From: JAXHTH01 sp034211115
Lineage (GTDB): Bacteria; Planctomycetota; Phycisphaerae; Phycisphaerales; SM1A02
DNA length: 7,451 nt
Direction: 5' to 3'
NCBI GenBank assembly: GCA_034211115.1
Contig: JAXHTH010000334.1
Coordinates: forward strand, 1-7,451
How positions within the stretch are numbered: the stretch's first letter is position 1; every line of letters begins with the position of its first letter. A program made the position numbers and the translations under genes. This document shows, piece by piece, positions 1-5,955 of this stretch. The notes under the pieces were generated by a model. That model did no database searches. It was not told the DNA's origin and was given only the letters and a program-made list of their open reading frames with translations.

Positions 1-165
1 CTCGGGCTGGCGGTGTCGACGGCGGCGTCGCTGGCCCTGCTGCTGATGCGTCGCCGCCGCCTGCCGGTTCTCATCATCTGGATCCTCGCGGGGGCGGCGG
101 CGGCGTGGTTCTTCGCGGATCGCGTTCCGATAATCGCCCGCGCGGTGATGCGCCACGCATTCTGA
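1..165 (+). CDS. C-terminal fragment of a polytopic membrane protein
   Basis: Frame 1 is open from the window edge to a TGA at 163-165 and encodes 54 residues; the start lies outside. The fragment has two hydrophobic stretches, residues 1-16 and about 21-39. They are separated by a run of four arginines (17-20), as in a tight cytoplasmic turn between two transmembrane helices. A short basic tail (RAVMRHAF) follows. The paired C-terminal helices with a basic hinge resemble the end of ChrA-type chromate transporters, but that is only a resemblance; other small transporters or DedA/MgtC-like proteins would fit too. It is followed after 30 bases by the PilZ gene in the same frame and strand, so the two may be co-transcribed. 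I am fairly sure it is coding, and unsure of the function. Confidence 0.55.
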   Translation, partial: LGLAVSTAASLALLLMRRRRLPVLIIWILAGAAAAWFFADRVPIIARAVMRHAF

Positions 166-195
166 GAGGAGACGGGATTCAATCGCAGGCGGCAA

Positions 196-960
196 GTGGA
201 CGATCCTTCTGCCGTGAGCGACTGGCTGTCCCGACTCAGGAATGCATTGCAGGGCCGGCCGGACGGCGCGGTCGACGTGCGCAAGACCCTGCTGGCGGCG
301 CAGCGATCCCGCGCGCGGATCGAGCTGGAGCCGCTGCGGCCGACGGCCACGCTCGATCTCGTCCTCGCCACCACCATCGAACAGGTCCACCGCGATGCGT
401 TCGTCATCAGCCAGCCCGTGATGGGCGGCACGGTGCGGCCGCTGGCGCGATACGAGCCCTATCATCTCAGCTTCACCGGCCCGGACGGCCGCACGACGGG
501 CCAGACGCACGCCCTGGGGCGGACGCGTGTCCGCGCCGGGGGCGGGGGAATGATCTACGGCTACCGGCTCGCCCTGCCCGAGGCGCTGTACGTGATCGAT
601 CCGAGGCGCGAGCTGCGGATGCTGCTGGAGGAAGATCTCGTCGTGGAGGCGGAGCTGCAGGTGCTCGAGCGGCGGGTGCCGGTCCAGGCGCTGGTGCAGG
701 ACCTTTCCCCCAGCGGGGCGTGCCTGCGCTGCCGCCACGCGGAGGCGCCGGTCCGAAAAGGCGGACAGGCCCAGTTGCGACTGAAGCTGCCCGAGCCGAT
801 CGGCGAGCTCATCGAGACGGTGAACGTGGTCAGCGTCGAACGCGAAGCCGATGCGCCCGGATGCGCGGTGCGTGTTCTCTTCGAGAAGAAGAACCAGGCG
901 ATCGCCGCTGCGTTGCGCGACACTTCGCGCCTGGCGCGCTCCGAGCGACGGAGTGCGTAA
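196..960 (+). CDS. YcgR-like PilZ domain protein, probable c-di-GMP receptor
   Basis: This is a 254-residue soluble protein with no signal peptide or membrane segment. Residues about 40-135 fit a YcgR-type N-terminal beta-barrel domain, with a conserved-looking stretch YHLSFTGPDGRTTGQ near 89-103. A PilZ domain follows. It has the c-di-GMP signature: an RxxxR motif at R137-R141 (RRELR) and a DxSxxG motif at D169-S171-G174 (DLSPSGACLR). Family knowledge: such proteins bind c-di-GMP and act as flagellar brakes or regulators of motility, secretion or exopolysaccharide. The partner here cannot be told. The start is GTG at 196, since an in-frame stop at 163-165 limits upstream extension. A GTG at 214 (MSDWLSRL) is an alternative, and neither has a strong Shine-Dalgarno; the purine-rich AGGCGG at 187-192 is weak. 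It converges on the [2Fe-2S] gene across a 64-base gap holding an octamer array. Confidence 0.85.
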   Translation: MDDPSAVSDWLSRLRNALQGRPDGAVDVRKTLLAAQRSRARIELEPLRPTATLDLVLATTIEQVHRDAFVISQPVMGGTVRPLARYEPYHLSFTGPDGRTTGQTHALGRTRVRAGGGGMIYGYRLALPEALYVIDPRRELRMLLEEDLVVEAELQVLERRVPVQALVQDLSPSGACLRCRHAEAPVRKGGQAQLRLKLPEPIGELIETVNVVSVEREADAPGCAVRVLFEKKNQAIAAALRDTSRLARSERRSA

Positions 961-965
961 GGCAG

Positions 966-997
966 GCATCATGGCCTCGTGGGATCATGGGATCAAG
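966..997 (+). repeat. Octamer array 1 (four GSATCAWG-like units)
   Basis: Four consecutive 8-base units follow the consensus GSATCAWG. The first is GCATCATG, the second is degenerate (GCCTCGTG), the third is GGATCATG and the fourth is GGATCAAG. The array lies between the convergent stops of the PilZ and [2Fe-2S] genes. By hand count it matches array 2 (2018-2049) at 28 of 32 positions in the same orientation. Confidence 0.75.
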
Positions 998-1024
998 GGA
1001 CGCGAGATCGACGGGGAATGACCG

Positions 1025-1297
1025 TCAGCCGCCTGCGTCTTCGCGCCGACCCGTCTCATGAAACCGCGCCCGGCGCCGGGCGTAGTCTTCGGGGCTGAGG
1101 GAGAGATCGATCGCCTCTCCCGCCGCCCAGCGGCGATGCAGCTCCTCGAGAAAGGGCACGCACCACTGGCAGCCCGTCCCCGCCCCGAGACATTCGCTGA
1201 GCCGCGACGGAACGGACGGCCGCTCGCGCTTCATGAACGTCGTGAGCTTGCGCAGGCTCACGTGAAAGCACAGGCAGACGTGATCATCGGCGTCCAT
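1025..1297 (-). CDS. BFD-like [2Fe-2S]-binding protein, 90 residues
   Basis: This small protein carries the cysteine pattern of bacterioferritin-associated ferredoxin (BFD-like) domains: C8-x-C10, then 32 residues, then C43-x-x-C46. A fifth cysteine, C36, lies in the motif SECLGAGTGCQWC. Family knowledge: BFD-like domains bind one [2Fe-2S] cluster and act as electron carriers or as accessory domains of larger redox enzymes. Here the domain stands alone, followed by a charged helical tail (about 50-90). The start is ATG at 1297 (MDADDHVCLC), which places the first cysteine pair at the N terminus as in the family; a longer open frame up to 1408 overlaps the upstream gene and is not needed. It begins 10 bases after the DUF4405 gene stops, so the two are probably one transcript. 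No clear Shine-Dalgarno is visible, which suggests translational coupling. It may accept or donate electrons to the membrane partner (inference). Confidence 0.88.
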   Translation of the reverse strand: MDADDHVCLCFHVSLRKLTTFMKRERPSVPSRLSECLGAGTGCQWCVPFLEELHRRWAAGEAIDLSLSPEDYARRRARFHETGRREDAGG

Positions 1298-1307
1298 CGC
1301 GCTGATT

Positions 1308-2024
1308 CTATTCGGCAACCTCGGACTGCGCCGCGCGCTGTTCGATGAGCTCGCGCGCGGCGGACATGTCCAGGCCGTGGGCGCGGACGAGCCGGCCGGT
1401 GCGTTCATCGGGCGACGTGTCGGCCGGCAGTTGGAGCGCTTCGAGGATGTCCGCCACGCTCAGGCCGGTCTGCGCGGCGATCTCCGCCAGGGTCATGGAG
1501 CCGCGGATCGCCGAGGCCCCGCGCTCGTGGTCTTCATCCCCGGCCGCGGCCGCGCCGCCGCGGCCGGCGCCGGGGGATTCGAGCCGCGCCGGTTCGTGTT
1601 CCTGTTCGTGCTCGCGCGCCTTCTCTGCCGACGTGATGACGTTCGCATTTGCCACGAGCAGCAGCGCGGTGAACGCACCGGCGAGCGCGGCGAGGAACAC
1701 GATGCCGTAGGCATTGTCAAGCCGACTGCGCACGCGGCCGCGCGCGGTCGACGGGCCGTGCAGAAGACGGCGGATGGTGCCGCAGACCCACGACCAGTGC
1801 AGCGCCACGTGCAGGATGAGCAGCACGCCGAGGGCGACGGAGGCCCAGAAATGCACATCGCCCCATTCGTGCCGGCCCAGCCCCCAGAGGATGAGCCCGC
1901 GCGACCCGCTGCCCGGCGGGAGCGTGAAATACATGATCAACCCCGTGCCGATCATCGTGAGAATCGTCAGCAGGGTGAGGAGGTCGACGATGAAGTTGAG
2001 GGTGTTCTTGCGAAGAGGCATCAT
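1308..2024 (-). CDS. DUF4405 cytochrome-b-like membrane protein with C-terminal helical domain
   Basis: This 238-residue protein has transmembrane segments at about 11-33, 58-80 and 105-125. Histidines H52, H58, H72 and H76 fall in motifs (GLGRHEWGDVHFW, LHVALHW) typical of DUF4405, a family related to di-haem cytochrome b561-type membrane proteins, so haem ligation is plausible. The linker at about 132-172 is rich in Glu, His, Gly and Ala. It is followed by a soluble helical domain at about 176-230 (TLAEIAAQTGLSVADILEAL), a small module also found appended to other membrane redox proteins. The likely role is quinone- or haem-linked electron transfer across the inner membrane, together with the [2Fe-2S] protein encoded 10 bases downstream. 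The start is ATG at 2024 or the adjacent ATG at 2021. An in-frame TGA at 2039-2037 rules out longer versions. Both start codons lie in octamer array 2 and no Shine-Dalgarno is visible. Confidence 0.87.
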   Translation of the reverse strand: MMPLRKNTLNFIVDLLTLLTILTMIGTGLIMYFTLPPGSGSRGLILWGLGRHEWGDVHFWASVALGVLLILHVALHWSWVCGTIRRLLHGPSTARGRVRSRLDNAYGIVFLAALAGAFTALLLVANANVITSAEKAREHEQEHEPARLESPGAGRGGAAAAGDEDHERGASAIRGSMTLAEIAAQTGLSVADILEALQLPADTSPDERTGRLVRAHGLDMSAARELIEQRAAQSEVAE

Positions 2025-2049
2025 GGCATCAAGGGATCATGGGATCGAG
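2018..2049 (+). repeat. Octamer array 2, overlapping the DUF4405 start
   Basis: Four consecutive 8-base units fit GSATCAWG: GCATCATG, GCATCAAG, GGATCATG and a variant ending in CGAG. It has the same orientation as array 1. The first unit contains both candidate start codons of the minus-strand DUF4405 gene, and an in-frame stop falls within the third unit. Array 2 and the reverse-oriented array in repeat copy A could pair over about 28 of 32 positions. Confidence 0.78.
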
Positions 2050-2086
2050 GAAAGAAAGGGACCAAGGGGCTGAGGGAGTGCAGGTT

Positions 2087-2213
2087 ACATGTTCACATTT
2101 TCACATTCTCACATTCGCACAGGGGCTTTTCTGTTGCGTTCATCCCACGATGTCATCGTGCCTCTCTTCCCTTGATGCCATGATCCCATGATGCCTTGAT
2201 GCCTTCTTCCTCA
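2087..2213 (+). repeat. Imperfect direct repeat, copy A (127 bp)
   Basis: It aligns end to end with copy B (2322-2449) with a single-base length difference. The 53 bases 2154-2206 are identical to 2389-2441, while the first 67 or so have scattered substitutions. Internally it has two 8-base-period blocks. One has CACAT-type units at 2083-2122 (for example GTTCACAT, TTTCACAT); the other is a reverse-oriented octamer array at 2171-2202 (consensus CWTGATSC). It ends with TTCCTCA, as copy B does. It is probably a dispersed intergenic repeat of this genome. Confidence 0.85.
2171..2202 (-). repeat. Octamer array 3 (in copy A)
   Basis: Four units of CWTGATSC on the plus strand (CTTGATGC, CATGATCC, CATGATGC, CTTGATGC) equal GSATCAWG on the minus strand. 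The orientation is opposite to arrays 1 and 2. Confidence 0.8.
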
Positions 2214-2222
2214 AGCCGGGGT

Positions 2223-2307
2223 GCCATGCTTCATCCGCGGAGCGGTGAAGCATGCGCCCTGCAACTCACGAACGAGCATGCTCCGCCCTGGCGGGACGAA
2301 GCATGGC
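2223..2307. repeat. Cluster of CATG-centred inverted repeats
   Basis: CATGCTTCA at 2225-2233 pairs perfectly with TGAAGCATG at 2246-2254 around a 12-base loop. A perfect 10-base palindrome GAGCATGCTC sits at 2274-2283. GCCATGCTTC at 2223-2232 is also the exact reverse complement of GAAGCATGGC at 2298-2307, giving an alternative long-range pairing. A short CCGCC/GGCGG hairpin lies at about 2284-2295. There is no following T-tract, so a standard intrinsic terminator is not supported. It may be a repeat element of its own or a structured 3' UTR of the ligase transcript. Confidence 0.55.
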
Positions 2308-2321
2308 GCCCGCCGGGTATA

Positions 2322-2449
2322 ACATGTTCGCATTTCCACATTGTCACATTCGCACAGGGTCTTTTCTGGTTCCTTCGTCCCGCGATGCCATCGTGCCTCT
2401 CTTCCCTTGATGCCATGATCCCATGATGCCTTGATGCCTTCATTCCTCA
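2322..2449 (+). repeat. Imperfect direct repeat, copy B (128 bp)
   Basis: This is the second copy of the element described at 2087-2213, with the same order of parts: CACAT-type octamer block (2318-2357), intervening unique-looking stretch, then a CWTGATSC array (2406-2437). Its last three bases are the stop codon of the downstream-reading minus-strand ligase. The similarity to copy A therefore continues up to and including the TGA and the next bases (TGAGGA on the minus strand). Confidence 0.85.
2406..2437 (-). repeat. Octamer array 4 (in copy B)
   Basis: Four units of CWTGATSC on the plus strand, identical in sequence and order to array 3. It lies 9 bases from the stop codon of the first acyl-CoA ligase. 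Confidence 0.8.
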
Positions 2450-4198
2450 GTCCGTGGTGAGGCCCAGTTCGCGGATGGCGTTCTCGCGGATCTTGAACTT
2501 CTGGATCTTGCCGGTCACGGTCATGGGGAACTCGTCGACGACCATCCAGTAGCGGGGGATCTTGAAGTGTGCGATGCGGCCCTTGCACATCTCCCGGAAC
2601 TCGTCTTCGGTGGGCGCGGTGACGCCTTCCTTGAGCTTGACGCAGGCGAGCAGCTCCTCGCCGTACTTGGCGTCGGGGACGCCGACCACGGCCGCGTCGT
2701 AGATGATGTCGAGGGTATGGAGGAACTCCTCGATCTCGCGGGGGTAGAGGTTTTCTCCGCCGCGGATGACCATCTCCTTGATGCGGCCGGTGATCCTGAC
2801 GTAGCCGTCCTCGTCCATGACGCCGACGTCGCCGGAGTGGAGCCAGCCCTGCTCGTCGATGGTCTCGGCCGTCGCCTCGGGCATGTTGTCGTAGCGTGAC
2901 ATGAGGTGATAGCCGCGGAAGCAGATCTCGCCCGGCTCGCCGCGGGGAAGGGTGGCGCCGGTGACGGCGTCGATGATCTTGAGCTCCTGGTGGGGCATGA
3001 CGCGCCCGACGGTGCCCACGCGGCGCTCCAGCGAATCGTCGGGCCGGGTCATGGTCGCGATGGGCGAGACCTCCGTCTGGCCGTACCCGATGAGGATGTC
3101 GGTCATGTTCATGCGATCGATGACCTGCTTCATGACCTCGACGGGGCAGGGCGCGCCGGCCATGATGCCGGTGCGGAGGTTGGAGAGATCGAAGCTGTTG
3201 AAGTTGGGATGATCGAGCTCGGCGATGAACATGGTGGGCACGCCGTGCAGGGCGGTGCACTTCTCCTGCGAGACCGCCTTGAGCGTCGCCTCGGCGTCGA
3301 AGGCGGGCGAGGGGATGACCACCGTCGCCCCCGCCGTCATCGCCGCGAGATTCGACAGCACCATGCCGAAGCAGTGATAGAACGGCACGGGGACGCAGAG
3401 CCGGTCCTGGTTCGTGAGCTTCATGATCCGCGCGACGAAGTAGGCGTTGTTGAGGATGTTGTTGTGGGTGAGGGTGACGCCCTTGGGGAAGCCGGTGGTG
3501 CCCGAGGTGTACTGGATGTTGATGTCGTCGTCGATCTCCAGCCGCCTGCGCCGGTCGGAGAGCACCTTGTCGGGCAGCTCGTCGCCGAGTTCGACGAACG
3601 TGCGGCGGGTGAACATGCCCGGGTATTCCTTGGAGCCGATGAACACGACGCTCTTGAGATGGGGGAAGCGCCAGGAATCGATGTAGCCCGGCTCGCATTC
3701 CTTCGCCTCGGGGCAGGCCTGGTAGAAGAGCTCGACGTAGTTGGTCGACTTGAACGTCTCGATGAGCATGAGCACCTTCGCCCGCGACTCGCGGAGGACG
3801 TACTCCAGCTCGTGGAGGCGGTAGGCGGGGTTGACGTTGACGAGGATGGCCCCGATCTTCGCGGTGGCGTACTGGCAGGTGATCCACTCGTAGTTGTTGG
3901 TGGACCAGATGGCGACGCGATCGCCCTTCTGGATCCCGAGCTTGAGCAGGGCCTTGGCCGCGCGGTTCACCACCTGATTGAACTCCGCGTAGGTGAAGCG
4001 GTGCTCGCGCACGAGGCTCACGACGGCCTCGGTGTCCGGGTACAGTTCGGCGATGCGATCCAGGCACTGGCCGATGGTCATGCCCAGCAGGGGCGTGTCG
4101 GATCCGCAACTGTCGTAGCTGAGGGTGGTGTTGTGAAGGAAGGAATCGCCGGCCGGCGGCGCGGCCGGGGGCGGGGCGGGCTTGGTTTGCGTAGTCAT
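2447..4198 (-). CDS. AMP-binding acyl-CoA ligase (ACSF2-type), paralog 1
   Basis: A full-length 583-residue member of the ANL superfamily, cytoplasmic, expected to activate a carboxylic acid with ATP to acyl-AMP and then form the acyl-CoA. The core motifs are intact: P-loop YTSGTTGFPKG at 230-240, YGQTE at 372-376, SGD at 455-457, YVRITGR at 466-472, GGENLYPREIEEFL near 480-493, and the adenylation lysine K564 in TVTGKIQK. The segment QCLDRIAELYPDTEAVV and the run AKIGAILVNVNPAYRLHELEY are typical of the ACSF2/medium-to-long-chain fatty acyl-CoA synthetase branch. Substrate chain length cannot be read by eye. A Pro/Ala-rich N-terminal tail (1-18) is absent from the neighbour. The start is ATG at 4198, with a weak GAGAG four bases upstream. 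It lies 44 bases after paralog 2 and is probably in the same operon. The stop codon coincides with the edge of repeat copy B. Confidence 0.95.
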   Translation of the reverse strand: MTTQTKPAPPPAAPPAGDSFLHNTTLSYDSCGSDTPLLGMTIGQCLDRIAELYPDTEAVVSLVREHRFTYAEFNQVVNRAAKALLKLGIQKGDRVAIWSTNNYEWITCQYATAKIGAILVNVNPAYRLHELEYVLRESRAKVLMLIETFKSTNYVELFYQACPEAKECEPGYIDSWRFPHLKSVVFIGSKEYPGMFTRRTFVELGDELPDKVLSDRRRRLEIDDDINIQYTSGTTGFPKGVTLTHNNILNNAYFVARIMKLTNQDRLCVPVPFYHCFGMVLSNLAAMTAGATVVIPSPAFDAEATLKAVSQEKCTALHGVPTMFIAELDHPNFNSFDLSNLRTGIMAGAPCPVEVMKQVIDRMNMTDILIGYGQTEVSPIATMTRPDDSLERRVGTVGRVMPHQELKIIDAVTGATLPRGEPGEICFRGYHLMSRYDNMPEATAETIDEQGWLHSGDVGVMDEDGYVRITGRIKEMVIRGGENLYPREIEEFLHTLDIIYDAAVVGVPDAKYGEELLACVKLKEGVTAPTEDEFREMCKGRIAHFKIPRYWMVVDEFPMTVTGKIQKFKIRENAIRELGLTTD

Positions 4199-4242
4199 CG
4201 AACTCTCACGAGAACAAGGATGGAACGGAAAAGACCGGATCG

Positions 4243-5955
4243 TCAGGAGACGCGCTCGGGCACCGTCTCCTCCCGGAGGTTGAGCTTGCGCACGGCCATC
4301 TCGCGGATCTTGAACTTCTGCACCTTGCCGGTGACGGTCATGGGAAACTCGTCGACGACCAGCCAGTATCGCGGGATCTTGTAATGCGCGATGCGGCCCT
4401 TGCAGAGGGCGCGGAACTCGTCTTCACTCGGCGGGTTGACGCCCTCCTGAAGCTTGACGCAGGCGAGCAGCTCCTCGCCGTACTTCTCGTCGGGCACGCC
4501 GACCACGGCGGCGTCGTAGATGATGTCCAGCGTGTGGAGGAACTCCTCGATCTCGCGGGGATAGACGTTCTCCCCGCCGCGAATGACCATCTCCTTGAGG
4601 CGCCCGGTGATGCGGACGTAGCCGTGCTCGTCCATGGTGCCCAGGTCGCCGGAGTGGAGCCAGCCCTGCTCATCGACGGTCTCCGCGGTCGCCTCGGGGT
4701 GGTTGTCGTAGCCGGCCATGACGTTGTAGCCGCGGAAGCAGATCTCGCCCTGCACGCCGCGCGGAACGGTCTTTCCCGTGGCGGGGTCGACGATCTTCAG
4801 CTCCTGGTGCCACACGACCTTGCCCACCGAATCGACACGGCGCTCCACCGGATCGTCGGGGGCGGTCATGCACGTGAGCGGCGAGGCCTCGGTCTGCCCG
4901 TACGCCGTCACGATCTCCGGCATGTGCATGATCGTGGTGACTTTTTTCATCAGCTCGATGGGACAGGGGGCGGCGCCGGTGATCCCCGTGCGGAGCGTGG
5001 TCACATCGTAGTTGCCGAACTCGGGGTGTTCGAGCATCGCGATGAACATGGTGGGCACCGCGTGCAGCGCGGTGCAGCGCTCGTTCTGCACGGTCTGGAG
5101 GGTGAGCAGCGGGTCGAAGGAGGGGGCGGGGATGATCACCGTCGCCCCGTGCGTCATCGCCGCCAGATTCCCCACCACCATCCCGAAGCAGTGGTAGAAC
5201 GGCACAGGCACGCACAGCCGGTCCCGGTCGGTGAACTGCATGTATTCGCCGATCACGAAACCGTTGTTGAGGATGTTGTTATGCGTGAGGGTGACGCCCT
5301 TGGGAAAGCCGGTGGTGCCGGAGGTGTACTGGATGTTGATGTGATCGTCGATGTCCAGCTCATCTTCGCGGTTGCCGAGCGCCTCGTCGGCCACGTCGTC
5401 GCCGCGCTTCATGAACTCATCGAAGGTGATCATCCCCGGGTGGGATTCGTCGCCGATGAAGATCAGGCACTTCAGGTGGGGGAAGCGCGGGGAGTCGATG
5501 TCTCCGAACGCCGCCTCCCGCGCGGCCGGGCAGGCCTCGTAGAACATCTCGACGTAGTTGGACGTCTTGAACGAACCGATGAGAAGGAGGGCCTTCGACC
5601 GCGATTCGCGCAGGACGTATTCGAGCTCGTGGACGCGATAGGCGGGGTTGATGTTGACGAGGATGGCGCCGATCTTCGCCGTCGCGTACTGGGTGACGAC
5701 CCATTCGTAGTTGTTGGTGGACCAGATGGCCACGCGATCGCCGCGCTGGATGCCGAGGCTGAGAAAGGCCCTGGCCGCGCGGTTGACGATCTCGCGGAAG
5801 GCCCGGTAGGTGAACCGGGCGTCCTGGAAGACGCTGACGACGGCCTCGTGATCGGGAAAGGTCTCGGTGATGCGGTCCAGGCACTGGCCGATCGTCTCCC
5901 CCAGGAGGGGGGCGGAGGCGGGCTGGTGGGCGTAGCTCAATCGAGGTGGTGTCAT
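4243..5955 (-). CDS. AMP-binding acyl-CoA ligase (ACSF2-type), paralog 2
   Basis: A 570-residue ANL-superfamily acyl-CoA ligase, first in the two-gene operon. Motifs: P-loop YTSGTTGFPKG at 210-220, YGQTE at 352-356, SGD at 435-437, YVRITGR at 446-452, GGENVYPREIEEFL at about 460-473, and catalytic lysine K544 in TVTGKVQK. It aligns without gaps to paralog 1 (offset of 20 residues); by hand count 382 of 540 positions are identical, about 71 percent. The C-terminal lid is the most conserved part (about 86 percent). The regions around 168-200 and 231-241 differ most. The start is ATG at 5955 (MTPPRLSYAH), with AAGGGA nine bases upstream. The open frame continues to 6090, but that extension is low-complexity Arg/Gly/Pro sequence and is rejected. 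The C-terminal tail (REETVPERVS) is longer than in paralog 1. The likely role is fatty acid or other carboxylate activation. Confidence 0.95.
   Translation of the reverse strand: MTPPRLSYAHQPASAPLLGETIGQCLDRITETFPDHEAVVSVFQDARFTYRAFREIVNRAARAFLSLGIQRGDRVAIWSTNNYEWVVTQYATAKIGAILVNINPAYRVHELEYVLRESRSKALLLIGSFKTSNYVEMFYEACPAAREAAFGDIDSPRFPHLKCLIFIGDESHPGMITFDEFMKRGDDVADEALGNREDELDIDDHINIQYTSGTTGFPKGVTLTHNNILNNGFVIGEYMQFTDRDRLCVPVPFYHCFGMVVGNLAAMTHGATVIIPAPSFDPLLTLQTVQNERCTALHAVPTMFIAMLEHPEFGNYDVTTLRTGITGAAPCPIELMKKVTTIMHMPEIVTAYGQTEASPLTCMTAPDDPVERRVDSVGKVVWHQELKIVDPATGKTVPRGVQGEICFRGYNVMAGYDNHPEATAETVDEQGWLHSGDLGTMDEHGYVRITGRLKEMVIRGGENVYPREIEEFLHTLDIIYDAAVVGVPDEKYGEELLACVKLQEGVNPPSEDEFRALCKGRIAHYKIPRYWLVVDEFPMTVTGKVQKFKIREMAVRKLNLREETVPERVS

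Larger units (their letters stand above)
2025..2446. other. 422-base gene-free, repeat-rich intergenic region
   Basis: This stretch separates the start of the DUF4405 gene from the stop of the first acyl-CoA ligase. I see no credible gene in it: the short open frames are low-complexity or repeat-derived. It holds most of octamer array 2, then repeat copy A, a palindrome-rich spacer (2214-2321) and repeat copy B, which runs into the ligase stop codon. It must contain the promoter of the DUF4405 operon and the 3' end of the ligase operon, but no convincing -35/-10 pair or U-tract terminator stands out. Parts of it, such as 2087-2120, are visibly more AT-rich than the surrounding genes. Confidence 0.8.

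Noticed and set aside
105..1061. Plus-strand 318-aa frame overlapping the PilZ gene
   Set aside because: It is an Arg/Ala/Gly-rich off-frame shadow; the frame at 196-960 has the PilZ motifs.
1377..2183. Plus-strand 268-aa frame covering the DUF4405 gene and repeats
   Set aside because: It is a low-complexity Arg/Gly/Ala shadow without transmembrane or domain features; the minus strand has a clear membrane protein.
2083..2449. CRISPR-like array
   Set aside because: The repeats are 8-base contiguous units without spacers, and the 127-bp copies occur only twice; no cas genes are present.
2211..4109. Minus-strand 632-aa open frame in another frame of ligase 1
   Set aside because: It is an Arg/His/Pro-rich shadow frame with no domain, produced by GC-rich codon bias. 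Its tail runs through the intergenic repeats.
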